NCBI GenBank assembly: GCA_027186245.1
Contig: CP114481.1
Coordinates: 50,437,501-50,501,500, forward strand
Direction of reading: 5' to 3'
DNA length: 64,000 bases
Origin: Coriaria nepalensis
Lineage: Eukaryota; Streptophyta; Magnoliopsida; Cucurbitales; Coriariaceae
The position numbers were made by a program, and so were the translations under genes. The notes under the pieces are model-generated. The model was not told the origin of the DNA and ran no database searches. It saw only the letters and a program-made list of their open reading frames with translations. Each line of letters starts with the position of its first letter. Position 1 is the first letter of the stretch. Shown here one piece after another: positions 11,330-25,168 of this stretch.

Positions 11330-13846
11330 TAGAAGAGACTCAGTGACATGACTTTAAGGCTAAACAAATGCATTGTTGCTTTCAATAGATCAACTGCAAG
11401 TTACCCACGAAAGTCATGTTTAAATGCCGAATTTCGTTCGAAGCGATTTAGAAAGATTTAATGACTAAAAGAGACACAATAATATGACTTTAAGGCTAAA
11501 AAATGAATAGTTGGCTTCAATAGATCAATTGCAAGTTATGCACGAAAGTCGCATTTCAAAAGCAAAAAGAGAATTGGTTCGAAGTGCCTTCAAACAATTT
11601 AATGATTGAAAAGACTGAGTGATATGCTTTTTAATGCTAAAATAATGCATTGTTGTCTTCAATAGATTAATTACAAGTTATGTAAGAAAATAATGTTTGA
11701 AGGGCGAAAATAGAATTCTTTCGTATTAATTTGGAATGATTTAATGACTCGAAGAGACTCAGTGACATGACTTTAAGGCTAAACAAATGCATTGTTGCTT
11801 TCAATAGATCACCTGCAAGTTATGCACGAAAGTCATGTTTAAAGGCCGAATTTCGTCCCAAGTTATTTAGAATGATTTATTGACTAAAAGAGACGCAAAA
11901 ATATGACTTTAAGGTTAAAAAAATGCATAGTTGCCATCAATAAATCAATTGCAAGTTATGCACGAAAGTCGCATTTTAAAAGCAAAAAGAGAATTGGTTC
12001 GAAGTGCCTTCAAACAATTTAATGATTGAAAAGACTGAGTGATATGCTTTTTAATGCTAAAATAATGCATTGTTGTCTTCAATAGATTAATTACAAGTTA
12101 TGTAAGAAAATAATGTTTGAAGGGCGAAAATAGAATTCTTTGGTATTAATTTGGAATGATTTAATGACTCGAAGAGACTCAGTGACATGACTTTAAGGCT
12201 AAACAAATGCATTGTTGCTTTCAATAGATCACCTGCAAGTTATGCACGAAAGTCATGTTTAAAGGCCGAATTTCGTTCAAAGTTATTTAGAATGATTTAT
12301 TGACTAAAAGAGACGCAAAAATATGACTTTAAGGTTAAAAAAATGCATAGTTGCCATCAATAAATCAATTGCAAGTTATGCATCAAAGTCGCGTTTTAAA
12401 TGCAAAAAGAAAATTGGTTCGAAGTGCCTTCAAACAATTCAATGGTTGAAAAGACTGAGTGATATGCTTTTTATTGCTAAAATAATGCATTGTTGTCTTA
12501 AATAGATTAATTACAAGTTATGTAAGAAAATAATGTTGGAAGGGCGAAAATAGAATTCGTTCGTATTAATTTAGAATGATTTAATGACTCGAAGAGACTC
12601 AGTGAGAGGGCTTAAAGGCTAAACAAGTGCATTGTTGCCTATAATAGATCAACTGCAAGTTATGCATGAAAGTCATGTTTAATGGCCTAATTTCGTTCGA
12701 AGTGATTTAGAATTATTTACTGACTAAAAGAGACGCAAAAATATGACTTTAAGGCTGACAAAATGCATAGTTGCCATCAATAGACTAATGGCAAGTTATG
12801 CATGAAAGTCGTGTCTGAAATGCAAAAATAGAATTGGTTCGGAGTGCCTTCAAAAAAATTAATGTTTGAAAAGACTGAGTGATATGCTTTTTAATGCTAA
12901 AATAATGCATTGTTGTCTTCAGTAGATTAATTGCAAGTTATGTAAGAAAATAATGTTTGAAGGGCAAAAATAGAATTCGTTTGAATTAATTTATAATGAT
13001 TTAATGACTAGAAGAGACTCAGTGACATGACTTTAAGGCTAAACAAATGCATTGTTGCTTTCAATAGATCAACTGCAAGTTACCCACGAAAGTCATGTTT
13101 AAATGCCGAATTTCGTTCGAAGCGATTTAGAAAGATTTAATGACTAAAAGAGACACAATAATATGACTTTAAGGCTAAAAAATGAATAGTTTCCTTCAAT
13201 AGATCAATTGCAAGTTATGCACGAAAGTCGCATTTTAAAAGCAAAAAGAGAAGTGGTTCGAAGTGCCTTCAAACATTTTAATGATTGAAAACACTGAGTG
13301 ATATTCTTTTTAAAGCTAAAATAATGCATTGTTGTCTTCAGTAGATTAATTACAAGTTATGTAAGAAAATAATGTTTGAAGGGCAAAAATAGAATTCGTT
13401 TGAATTAATTTAGAATGATTTAATGACTAGAAGAGACTCAGTGACATGACTTTAAGGCTAAACAAATGCATTGTTGCTTTCAATAGATCAACTGCAAGTT
13501 ACCCACGAAAGTCGTGTTTAAATGCCGAATTTCGTTCGAAGCGATTTAGAAAGATTTAATGACTAAAAGAGATACAATAATATGACTTTAAAGCTAAAAA
13601 ATGAATAGTTGCCTTCAATAGATCAATTGCAAGTTATGCACGAAAGTCGCATTTTAAAAGCAAAAAGAGAATTGGTTCGCAGTGCCTTCAAACAATTTAA
13701 TGATTGAAAAGACTGAGTGATATGCTTTTTAATGCTAAAATAATGCATTGTTGTCTTCAATAGATTAATTACAAGTTATGTAAGAAAATAATGTTTGAAG
13801 GGCGAAAATAGAATTCTTTCGTATTAATTTGGAATGATTTAATGAC
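11330..13846 (+). repeat. Six-unit block repeating 4,199-6,715 at a spacing of 7,131 bp
   Basis: Units 11330, 11749, 12169, 12589, 13009 and 13428 correspond one to one with 4199, 4618, 5038, 5458, 5878 and 6297 at a constant offset of 7,131 bp (17 units). Shared rare variants include gtcccaagttattt, ttggtattaatttgg, aattcaatgg, gactaatggc, tgatattcttttt and gagatacaataatatg. Scattered single-base differences show this is older than the 4,198-bp duplication, which was identical over about 1.3 kb. Confidence 0.87.
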
Positions 13847-14265
13847 TCGAAGAGACTCAGTGACATGACTTTAAGGCTAAACAAATGCATTGTTGCTTTC
13901 AATAGATCAACTGCAAGTTACCCATGAAAGTCATGTTTAAAGGCCGAATTTTGTTCGAAGCGATTTAGAAAGATTTAATGACTAAAAGAGACACAATAAT
14001 ATGACTTTAAGGCTAAAAAATGAATAGTTGCCTTCAATAGATCAATTGCAAGTTATGCACGAAAGTCGCATTTTAAAAGCAAAAAGAGAATTGGTTCGAA
14101 GTGCCTTCAAACAATTTAATGATTGAAAAGACTGAGTGATATGCTTTTTAATGCTAAAATAATGCATTGTTGTCTTCAATAGATTAATTACAAGTTATGT
14201 AAGAAAATAATGTTTGAAGGGCGAAAATAGAATTCGTCCGAATTAATTTAGAATTATATAATGAC
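13847..14265 (+). repeat. Single unit of the gttacccatg type
   Basis: This unit has acatgac, gttacccatg and attttgttcg in A, shared with 10491, 19720, 46975 and 49490. Its C monomer ends with gaattcgtccgaatt and gaattatata, which also precede 17203 and 47813. It does not match unit 6716, so it ends the 7,131-bp correspondence. Confidence 0.85.
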
Positions 14266-17202
14266 TAGAAGAGACTCAGTGACATGACTTTAAGGCTAAA
14301 CAAAAGCATTGTTGCCTTCAATAGATCAACTGCAAGTTATGGACGAGAGTCATGTTTAAAGGCTGAATTTCGTTAGAAGTGATTTAGAATGATTTACTGA
14401 CTAAAAGAGACGCAAAAATATGACTTTAAGGCTAAAAAAATGCATAGTTGCCATCAATAGATCAATTGAAAGTTATGGATGAAAGTCGCGTTTTAAGTGC
14501 AAAAAGAGAATTGGTTCGAAGTGCCTTCAGACAATTTAATTATTGAAAAGCCTGAGTGATATGCTTTTTAATGCTAAAATAATGCATTGTTGTCTTCAAT
14601 AGATTAATTACAAGTTATGTAAGAAAATAATGTTTGAAGGGCGAAAATAGAATTCTTTCGTATTAATTTGGAATGATTTAATGACTCGAAGAGACTCAGT
14701 GACACGACTTTAAGGCTAAACAAATGCATTGTTGCCTTCAATAGATCACCTGCAAGTTATGCACGAAAGTCATGTTTAAAGGCCGAATTTCGTTCGAAGT
14801 GATTTAGAATGATTCACAAACTAAAAGAGATGCAAAAATATGACTTTAAGGCTAAAAAAATGCATAGTTGCCATCAATAGATCAATTGCAAGTTATGCAT
14901 GAAAATCGTGTCTTAAATGCAAAAATAGAATTGGTTCGAAGTGCCTTCAAAAAAATTAATGATTGAAAAGACTGAGTGATATGCTTTTTAATGCTAAAAT
15001 AATGCATTGTTATCTTCAATAGATTAATTACAAGTTATGTAAGAAAACAATGTTTGAAGGGCAAAAATCGAATTCGTTTGAATTAATTTAGAATGATTTA
15101 ATGACTAGAAGAGACTCAGTGACATGACTTTAAGGCTAAACATATGCATTGTTGCCTTCAATAGATCAACTGCAAGTTATGCACGAAAATCTTTTTTAAA
15201 GGCCGAATTTCGTTCGAAGTGATTTGTAATGATTTACTGACTAAAAGAGATGCAAAAATATGACTTTACGGCTAAAAAATGCATAGTTGCCATCAATAAA
15301 TCAATTGCAAGTTATGAATCAAAGTCGCGTTTTAAATGCAAAAAGAGAATTGTTTCGAAGTGCCATCAAACAATTCAATGATTGAAAAGACTGTGTGATA
15401 TGCTTTTTATTGCTAAAATAATGCATTGTTGTCTTCAATAGATTAATTACAAGTTATGTAAGAAAATAATATTGGAAGGGCGAAAATAGAATTCGTTCGT
15501 ATTAATTTAGAATGATTTAGTGACTCGAAGAGACATAGTAAGAGGACTTAAAGGCTAAAAAAATGCATTGTTGCCTATAATAGATCAACTGCAAGTTATG
15601 CATGAAAGTCATGCTTAATGCCCGAATTTCGTTCGAAGTGATTTAGAATGATTTACTGACTAAAAGAGACGCAAAAATATGACTCTAAGGCTAAAACAAT
15701 GCATAGTTGCCATCAATAGATCAATTGCAAGTTATGCATGAAAGTCACGTTTTAAATGCAAAAAGAGAATTGGTTCGAAGTGCCTTCAAACAATTTAATG
15801 ATTGAATACACCGAGTGATATGCTTTTTAAAGCTAAAATAATGCATTGTTGTCTTCAGTAGATTAATTACAAGTTATGTAAGAAAATAATGTTTGAAGGG
15901 CAAAAATAGAATTCGTTTGAATTAATTTAGAATGATTTAATGACTAGAAGAGACTCAGTGACATGACATTAAGGCTAAACAATTGCATTGTTGCCTTCAA
16001 TAGATCAACTACAAGTTATGCATGAAAGTCCTGTTCAAAGGCCGAATTTCGTTCGAAGTGATTTAGAATGATTTACTGTCTAAAAGAGACTCAAAAATAT
16101 GACTTTAAGGCTAAAAAAATGCATAATGGCCTTCAATAGATCAATTGCAAGTTATGCATGAAAGTCGTGTCTTAAATGCAAAAATAGAATTGGTTCGAAG
16201 TGCTTTCAGAAAAATTAATAATTGAAAAGACTCGGTGATATGCTTTTTAATGCTAAAACAATGCATTGTTGTCTTTAGTGGATTAATTGCAAGTTATGTA
16301 AGAAAATAATGTTTGAAGGGCGAAAATAGAATTCGTTTGAATTAATTTAGAATGATTTAATGACTAGAAGAGACTCAGTGACGAGACTTAAAGGATAAAG
16401 AAATGCATTGTTGCTTTCAATAGATCAACTGCAAGTTACCCACGAAAGTCATGTTTAAAGGCTGAATTTCGTTCGAAGCGATTTAGAAAGATTTAATGAC
16501 TAAAAGAGACACAATAATATGACTTTAAGGCTAAAAAATGAATAGTTGCCTTCAATAGATCAATTGCAAGTTATGCATGAAAGTCACGTTTTAAATGCAA
16601 AAAGAGAATTGGTTCGAAGTGCCTTCAAACAATTTAATGATTGAAAAGACTGAGTGATATGCTTTCTAATGCTAAAATAATGCATTGTTGTCTTCAATAG
16701 ATTAATTACAAGTTATGTAAGAAAATAATGTTTAAAGGGCGAAAATAGAATTCTTTCGTATTAATTTAGAATGACTTAATGATTCGAAGAGACTCAGTGA
16801 CATGACTTAAAGGCTAAACAAATGCATTGTTGCCTTCAATAGATCACCTGCAAGTTATTGACGAGAGTCATGTTTAAAGGCCCAATTTCGTTCGAAGTGA
16901 TTTAGAAAGATTTAATAACAAAAAGTGACGCAATAATATGACTTTAAGGCTAAAAAATAAATAGTTGCCTTCAATAGATCAATTGCAAGTTATGCATGAA
17001 AGTCGTGTCTTAAATGCAAATATAGAATTGGTTCAGAGTGCCTTCAGAAAAATTAGTGATTGAAAAGACTGAGTGATATGCTTTTTAATGCTAAAATAAT
17101 GCATTGTTGTCTTCAGTAGATTAATTGCAAGTTATGTAGGAAAATAATGTTTGAAGGGCGAAAATAGAATTCGTCCGACTTAATTTAGAATTATATAATG
17201 AC
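14266..17202 (+). repeat. Seven-unit ~2.94-kb repeat, copy 1
   Basis: Units start at 14266, 14686, 15106, 15525, 15945, 16365 and 16784. Five of the seven recur about 2,936 bp later. The shared variants are caaaagcattg with gttatggacg (first), catatgcattg with cttttttaaagg (third), gtaagaggactt (fourth), catgacattaagg with caattgcattg (fifth) and ataaagaaatgc against ctaaagaaatgc (sixth). The second and seventh differ between copies, so the copies are mosaic. Confidence 0.85.
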
Positions 17203-20138
17203 TAGAAGAGACTCAGTGACATGACTTTAAGGCTAAACAAAAGCATTGTTGCCTTCAATAGATCAACTGCAAGTTATGGACGAAAGTCATGTTTAAAGGC
17301 TGAATTTCGTTAGAAGTGATTTAGAATGATTTACTGACTAAAAGAGACGCAAAAATATGACTTTAAGGCTAAAAAAATGCATAGTTGCCATCAATAGATC
17401 AATTGAAAGTTATGGATGAAAGTCGCGTTTTAAGTGCAAAAAGAGAATTGGTTCGAAGTGCCTTCAGACAATTTAATTATTGAAAAGCCTGAGTGATATG
17501 CTTTTTAATGCTAAAATAATGCATTGTTGTCTTCAGTAGATTAATTACAAGTTATGTAGGAAAATAATGTTTGAAGGGCAAAAATAGAATTCGTTCGTAT
17601 TACTTTAGAATGATTTAATGACTCGAAGAGACTCAGTGACATGACTTAAAAGCTAAACAAATGCATTGTTGCCTTCAATAGATCACCTGCAAGTTATGCA
17701 CGAAAGTCATGTTTAAAGGCCGAATTTCATTCGAAGTGATTTAGAAAGATTTAATGACTAAAAGAGACGCAATAATATGACTCTAAGGCTAAAAAATGAA
17801 TAGTTGCCTTCAATAGATCAATTGCAAGTTATGCATGAAAATCGTGTCTTAAATGCAAAAATAGAATTGGTTCGAAGTGCCTTCAAAAAAATTAATGATT
17901 GAAAAGACTGAGTGATATGCTTTTTAATGCTAAAATAATGCATTGTTATCTTCAATAGATTAATTACAAGTTATGTAAGAAAACAATGTTTGAAGGGCAA
18001 AAATCGAATTCGTTTGAATTAATTTAGAATGATTTAATGACTAGAAGAGACTCAGTGACATGACTTTAAGGCTAAACATATGCATTGTTGCCTTCAATAG
18101 ATCAACTGCAAGTTATGCACGAAAATCTTTTTTAAAGGCCGAATTTCGTTCGAAGTGATTTGTAATGATTTACTGACTAAAAGAGATGCAAAAATATGAC
18201 TTTACGGCTAAAAAATGCATAGTTGCCATCAATAAATCAATTGCAAGTTATGCATCAAAGTCGCGTTTTAAATGCAAAAAGAGAATTGGTTCGAAGTGCC
18301 TTCAAACAATTCAATGATTGAAAAGACTGTGTGATATGCTTTTTATTGCTAAAATAATGCATTGTTGTCTTCAATAGATTAATTACAAGTTATGTAAGAA
18401 AATAATATTGGAAGGGCGAAAATAGAATTCGTTCGTATTAATTTTGAATGATTTAATGACTCGAAGAGACTCAGTAAGAGGACTTAAAGGCTAAAAAAAT
18501 GCATTGTTGCCTATAATAGATCAACTGCAAGTTATGCATGAAAGTCATGTTTAATGCCCGAATTTCGTTCGAAGTGATTTAGAATGATTTACTGACTAAA
18601 AGAGACGCAAAAATATGACTTTAAGGCTAAAACAATGCATAGTTGCCATCAATAGATCAATTGCAAGTTATGCATGAAAGTCACGTTTTAAATGCACAAA
18701 GAGAATTGGTTCGAAGTGCCTTCAAACAATTTAATGATTAAATACACCGAGTGATATGCTTTTTAAAGCTAAAATACTGCATTGTTGTCTTCAGTAGATT
18801 AACTACAAGTTATGTAAGAAAATAATGTTTGAAGGACAAAAATAGAATTCGTTTGAATTAATTTAGAATGATTTAATGACTAGAAGAGACTCAGTGACAT
18901 GACATTAAGGCTAAACAATTGCATTGTTGCCTTCAATAGATCAACTACAAGTTATGCATGAAAGTCCTGTTTAAAGGCCGAATTTCGTTCGAAGTGATTT
19001 AGAATGATTTACTGTCTAAAAGAGACTCAAAAATATGACTTTAAGGCTAAAAAAATGCATAATGGCCTTCAATAGATCAATTGCAAGTTATGCATGAAAG
19101 TCGTGTCTTAAATGCAAAAATAGAATTGGTTCGAAGTGCCTTAAAAAAAATTAATAATTGAAAAGACTGGGTGATAAGCTTTTTAATGCTAAAACAATGC
19201 ATTGTTGTCTTTAGTGGATTAATTGCAAGTTATGTAAGAAAATAATGTTTGAAGGGCGAAAATAGAATTCGTTCGAATTAATTTAGAATGATTTAATGAC
19301 TAGAAGAGACTCAGTGACATGACTTAAAGGCTAAAGAAATGCATTGTTGCTTTCAATAGATCAACTGCAAGTTACCCACGAAAGTCATGTTGAAAGGCCG
19401 AATTTCGTTCGAAGCGATTTAGAAAGATTTAATGACTAAAAGAGACACAATAATATGACTTTAAGGCTAAAAAATGAATAGTTGCCTTCAATAGATCAAT
19501 TGCAAGTTATGCATGAAAGTCACGTTTTAAATGCAAAAAGAGAATTGGTTCGAAGTGCCTTCAAACATTTTAATGATTAAAAACACTGAGTGATATGCTT
19601 TTTAAACCTAAAATAATGCATTGTTGTCTTCAGTAGATTAATTACAAGTTATGTAAGAAAATAATGTTTGAAGGGCAAAAATAGAATTCGTTTGAATTAA
19701 TTTAGAATGATTTAATGACTAGAAGAGACTCAGTGACATGACTTTAAGGCTAAACAAATGCATTGTTGCTTTCAATAGATCAACTGCAAGTTACCCATGA
19801 AAGTCATGTTTAAAGGCCGAATTTTGTTCGAAGCGATTTAGAAAGATTTAATGACTAAAAGAGACACAATAATATGACTTTAAGGCTAAAAAATGAATAG
19901 TTGCCTTCAATAGATCAATTGCAAGTTATGCACGAAAGTCGCATTTTAAAAGCAAAAAGAGAATTGGTTCAAAGTGCCTTCAAACAATTTAATGATTGAA
20001 AAGATTGAGTGATATGCTTTTTAATGCTAAAATAATTCATTGTTGTCTTCAGTAGATTAATTACAAGTTATGTAAGAAAATAATGTTGGAAGGGCGAAAA
20101 TAGAATTCTTTCGTATTAATTTAGAATGATTTAATGAC
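17203..20138 (+). repeat. Seven-unit ~2.94-kb repeat, copy 2
   Basis: Units start at 17203, 17623, 18042, 18461, 18881, 19301 and 19720. This is the downstream copy of 14,266-17,202. Units 16784, 17203, 17623 and 18042 also recur as 47394, 47813, 48233 and 48652 (spacing 30,610). Units 19301 and 19720 recur as 49071 and 49490 (spacing 29,770). Confidence 0.85.
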
Positions 20139-21395
20139 TCGGAGAGACTCAGTGACAGGACTTAAAGGCTAAACAAATGCATTGTTGCCTATAATAGATC
20201 AACTGCAAGTTATGCATGAAAGTCATGTTTAATGGCCGAATTTCGTTCGAAGTGATTTAAAATGATTTACTGACTAAAAGAGACGCAAAAATATGACTTT
20301 AAGGCTAAAAAAATGCATAGTTTCCTTCAATAGATCAATTGAAAGTTATGCATGAAAGTCGCGTTTTAAATGCAAAAAGAGAATTGGTTCGAAGTGCCTT
20401 CAAACATTTTAATGATTGAAAACACTGAGTGATATGCCTTTTAAAGCTAAAATAATGCATTGTTGTCTTCAGTAGATTAATTACAAGTTACGTAAGAAAA
20501 TAATGTTTGAAGGGCAAAAATAGAATTCGTTTGAATTAATTTAGAATATTTAATGACTAGAAGAGACTCAGTGACATGACTTTAAGGCTAAACAAATGCA
20601 TTGTTGCTTTCAATAGATCAACTGCAAGTTACCCACGAAAGTCATGTTTAAAGGACGAATTTCGTTCGAAGCGATTTAGAAAGATTTAATGACTCAAAGA
20701 GACACAATAATATGACTTTAAGGCTAAAAAATGCATAGTTTCCTTCAATAGATCAATTGCATGTTATGCACGAAAGTCGCGTTTCAAAACCAGAAAGTGA
20801 ATTGGTTCGAAGTGCCTTCAAACAATTTAATGATTGAAAAGACTGAGTGATATGCTTTTTAAAGCAAAAAAATGCATTGTTGTCTTCAGTAGATTAATTA
20901 CAAGTTATGTAATAAAATAATGTTTGAAGGGCAAAAATAGAGTTCTTTCGTATTAATTTAGAATGATTTAATGACTCGAAGAGACTCAGTGACAGGGCTT
21001 AAAGGCTAAACAAATGCATTGTTGCCTATAATAGATCAACTGCAAGTTATGCATGAAAGTCATGTTTAATGGCCGAATTTCGTTCGAAGTGATTTAGAAT
21101 GATTTACTGACTAAAAGAGACGCAAAAATATGACTTTAAGGCTAAAAAAATGCATAGTTGCCATCAATAGACCAATGGCAAGTTATGCATGAAAGTTACG
21201 TTTTAAATGCAAAAAGAGAATCGGTTCGAAGTGCCTTCAAACAATTTAATGATTGAAAACACTGAGTGATATGCTTTTTAAAGCTAAAATAATGCATTGT
21301 TGTCTTCAGTAGATTAATTACAAGTTATGTAAGAAAATAATGTTTGAAGAACAAAAATAGAATTCGTTTGAATTAATTTAGAATGATTTAATGAC
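20139..21395 (+). repeat. Transitional units between left flank and core
   Basis: Units start at 20139, 20558 and 20976. Unit 20558 has gcatgttatg in B and gagttctttcg at the end of C, which are shared with the insert-bearing units at 51,586 and 59,505, but it has no insert. Unit 20976 (acagggctt, accaatggc, gaaagttacg, aatcgg) closely resembles 44457 just beyond the core. The homogenised core starts at the next unit. Confidence 0.85.
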
Positions 21396-22653
21396 TAGAA
21401 GAGACTCAGTGACATGACTTTAAGGCTAAACAAATGCATAGTTGCTTTCAATAGATCAACTGCAAGTTACCCACGAAAGTCATGTTTAAATGATGAATTT
21501 CGTTCGAAGCGATTTAGAAAGATTTAATGACTAAAAGAGACACAATAATATGACTTTAAGGCTAAAAAATGAATAGTTGCCTTCAATAGATCAATTGCAA
21601 GTTATGCACGAAAGTCGCATTTTAAAAGCAAAAAGAGAATTGGTTCGAGGTGCCTCCAAACAATTTAATGATTGAAAAGACTGAGTGATATGCTTTTTAA
21701 TGCTAAAATAATGCATTGTTGTCTTCAATAGATTAATTACAAGTTATGTAAGAAAATAATGTTTGAAGGGCGAAAATAGAATTCTTTCGTATTAATTTAG
21801 AATGATTTAATGACTCGAAGAGACTCAGTGACACGACTTTACGGCTAAACAAATGCATTGTTGCTTTCAATAGATCAACTGCAAGTTACCCACGAAAGTC
21901 ATGTTTAAATGCCGAATTTCGTTCGAAGCGATTTAGAAAGATTTAATGACTAAAAGAGACACAATAATATGACTTTAAGGCTAAAAAATGAATAGTTGCC
22001 TTCAATAGATCAATTGCAAGTTATGCACGAAAGTCGCATTTTAAAAGCAAAAAGAGAATTGGTTCAAAGTGCCTTCAAACAATTTAATGATTGAAAAGAC
22101 TGAGTGATATGCTTTTTAATGCTAAAATAATGCATTGTTGTCTTCAATAGATTAATTACAAGTTATGTAAGAAAATAATGTTTGAAGGGCGAAAATAGAA
22201 TTCTTTCGTATTAATTTAGAATGATTTAATGACTCGAAGAGACTCAGTGACACGACTTTAAGGCTAAACAAATGCATTGTTGCCTTCAATAGATCACCTG
22301 CAAGTTATGCACGAAAGTCATGTTTAAAGGCCGAATTTCGTTCGAAGTGATTTAGAATGATTTACAAACTAAAAGAGATGCAAAAATATGACTTTAAGGC
22401 TAAAAAAATGCATAGTTGCCATCAATAGATCAATTGCAAGTTATGCATCAAAGTCGCGTGTTAAATGCAAAAAGAGAATTGGTTCGAAGTGCCTTCAAAC
22501 AATTTAATGATTGAAAAGACTGAGTGATATGCTTTTTAATGCTAAAATAATGCATTGTTGTCTTCTATAGATTAATTACAAGTTATGTAAGAAAATAATG
22601 TTTGAAAGGCAAAAATAGAATTCGTTTGAATTAATTTAGAATGATTTAATGAC
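21396..22653 (+). repeat. Core repeat copy 1, alpha-beta-gamma
   Basis: Three units start at 21396, 21815 and 22234. Alpha has a private change giving aaatgatgaattt. Beta has acggctaaac in place of aaggctaaac. Gamma is typical: gatttacaaac in A, gcgtgttaaatgc in B, cttctatag in C. Confidence 0.9.
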
Positions 22654-25168
22654 TAGAAGAGACTCAGTGACATGACTTTAAGGCTAAACAAATGCATAGT
22701 TGCTTTCAATAGATCAACTGCAAGTTACCCACGAAAGTCATGTTTAAATGCCGAATTTCGTTCGAAGCGATTTAGAAAGATTTAATGACTAAAAGAGACA
22801 CAATAATATGACTTTAAGGCTAAAAAATGAATAGTTGCCTTCAATAGATCAATTGCAAGTTATGCACGAAAGTCGCATTTTAAAAGCAAAAAGAGAATTG
22901 GTTCGAGGTGCCTCCAAACAATTTAATGATTGAAAAGACTGAGTGATATGCTTTTTAATGCTAAAATAATGCATTGTTGTCTTCAATAGATTAATTACAA
23001 GTTATGTAAGAAAATAATGTTTGAAGGGCGAAAATAGAATTCTTTCGTATTAATTTAGAATTATTTAATGACTCGAAGAGACTCAGTGACACGACTTTAA
23101 GGCTAAACAAATGCATTGTTGCTTTCAATAGATCAACTGCAAGTTACCCACGAAAGTCATGTTTAAATGCCGAATTTCGTTCGAAGCGATTTAGAAAGAT
23201 TTAATGACTAAAAGAGACACAATAATATGACTTTAAGGCTAAAAAATGAATAGTTGCCTTCAATAGATCAATTGCAAGTTATGCACGAAAGTCGCATTTT
23301 AAAAGCAAAAAGAGAATTGGTTCGAGGTGCCTCCAAACAATTTAATGATTGAAAAGACTGAGTGATATGCTTTTTAATGCTAAAATAATGCATTGTTGTC
23401 TTCAATAGATTAATTACAAGTTATGTAAGAAAATAATGTTTGAAGGGCGAAAATAGAATTCTTTCGTATTAATTTAGAATGATTTAATGACTCGAAGAGA
23501 CTCAGTGACACGACTTTAAGGCTAAACAAATGCATTGTTGCTTTCAATAGATCAACTGCAAGTTACCCACGAAAGTCATGTTTAAATGCCGAATTTCGTT
23601 CGAAGCGATTTAGAAAGATTTAATGACTAAAAGAGACACAATAATATGACTTTAAGGCTAAAAAATGAATAGTTGCCTTCAATAGATCAATTGCAAGTTA
23701 TGCACGAAAGTCGCATTTTAAAAGCAAAAAGAGAATTGGTTCGAGGTGCCTCCAAACAATTTAATGATTGAAAAGACTGAGTGATATGCTTTTTAATGCT
23801 AAAATAATGCATTGTTGTCTTCAATAGATTAATTACAAGTTATGTAAGAAAATAATGTTTGAAGGGCGAAAATAGAATTCTTTCGTATTAATTTAGAATG
23901 ATTTAATGACTCGAAGAGACTCAGTGACACGACTTTAAGGCTAAACAAATGCATTGTTGCTTTCAATAGATCAACTGCAAGTTACCCACGAAAGTCATGT
24001 TTAAATGCCGAATTTCGTTCGAAGCGATTTAGAAAGATTTAATGACTAAAAGAGACACAATAATATGACTTTAAGGCTAAAAAATGAATAGTTGCCTTCA
24101 ATAGATCAATTGCAAGTTATGCACGAAAGTCGCATTTTAAAAGCAAAAAGAGAATTGGTTCGAGGTGCCTCCAAACAATTTAATGATTGAAAAGACTGAG
24201 TGATATGCTTTTTAATGCTAAAATAATGCATTGTTGTCTTCAATAGATTAATTACAAGTTATGTAAGAAAATAATGTTTGAAGGGCGAAAATAGAATTCT
24301 TTCGTATTAATTTAGAATGATTTAATGACTCGAAGAGACTCAGTGACACGACTTTAGGGCTAAACAAATGCATTGTTGCTTTCAATAGATCAACTGCAAG
24401 TTACCCACGAAAGTCATGTTTAAATGCCGAATTTCGTTCGAAGCGATTTAGAAAGATTTAATGACTAAAAGAGACACAATAATATGACTTTAAGGCTAAA
24501 AAATGAATAGTTGCCTTCAATAGATCAATTGCAAGTTATGCACGAAAGTCGCATTTTAAAAGCAAAAAGAGAATTGGTTCAAAGTGCCTTCAAACAATTT
24601 AATGATTGAAAAGACTGAGTGATATGCTTTTTAATGCTAAAATAATGCATTGTTGTCTTCAATAGATTAATTACAAGTTATGTAAGAAAATAATGTTTGA
24701 AGGGCGAAAATAGAATTCTTTCGTATTAATTTAGAATGATTTAATGACTCGAAGAGACTCAGTGACACGACTTTAAGGCTAAACAAATGCATTGTTGCCT
24801 TCAATAGATCACCTGCAAGTTATGCACGAAAGTCATGTTTAAAGGCCGAATTTCGTTCGAAGTGATTTAGAATGATTTACAAACTAAAAGAGATGCAAAA
24901 ATATGACTTTAAGGCTAAAAAAATGCATAGTTGCCATCAATAGATCAATTGCAAGTTATGCATCAAAGTCGCGTGTTAAATGCAAAAAGAGAATTGGTTC
25001 GAAGTGCCTTCAAACAATTTAATGATTGAAAAGACTGAGTGATATGCTTTTTAATGCTAAAATAATGCATTGTTGTCTTCTATAGATTAATTACAAGTTA
25101 TGTAAGAAAATAATGTTTGAAGGGCAAAAATAGAATTCGTTTGAATTAATTTAGAATGATTTAATGAC
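22654..25168 (+). repeat. Core repeat copy 2, six units with expanded alpha/beta hybrids
   Basis: Units start at 22654 (alpha), 23073, 23492, 23911, 24330 (beta) and 24749 (gamma). The three units from 23073 to 24329 have a beta-type A monomer (acacgac, atgcattg) joined to an alpha-type B monomer (ttcgaggtgcctcc). They are nearly identical tandem copies, with a few scattered differences such as aattatttaatg against aatgatttaatg at the unit ends. Confidence 0.88.
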
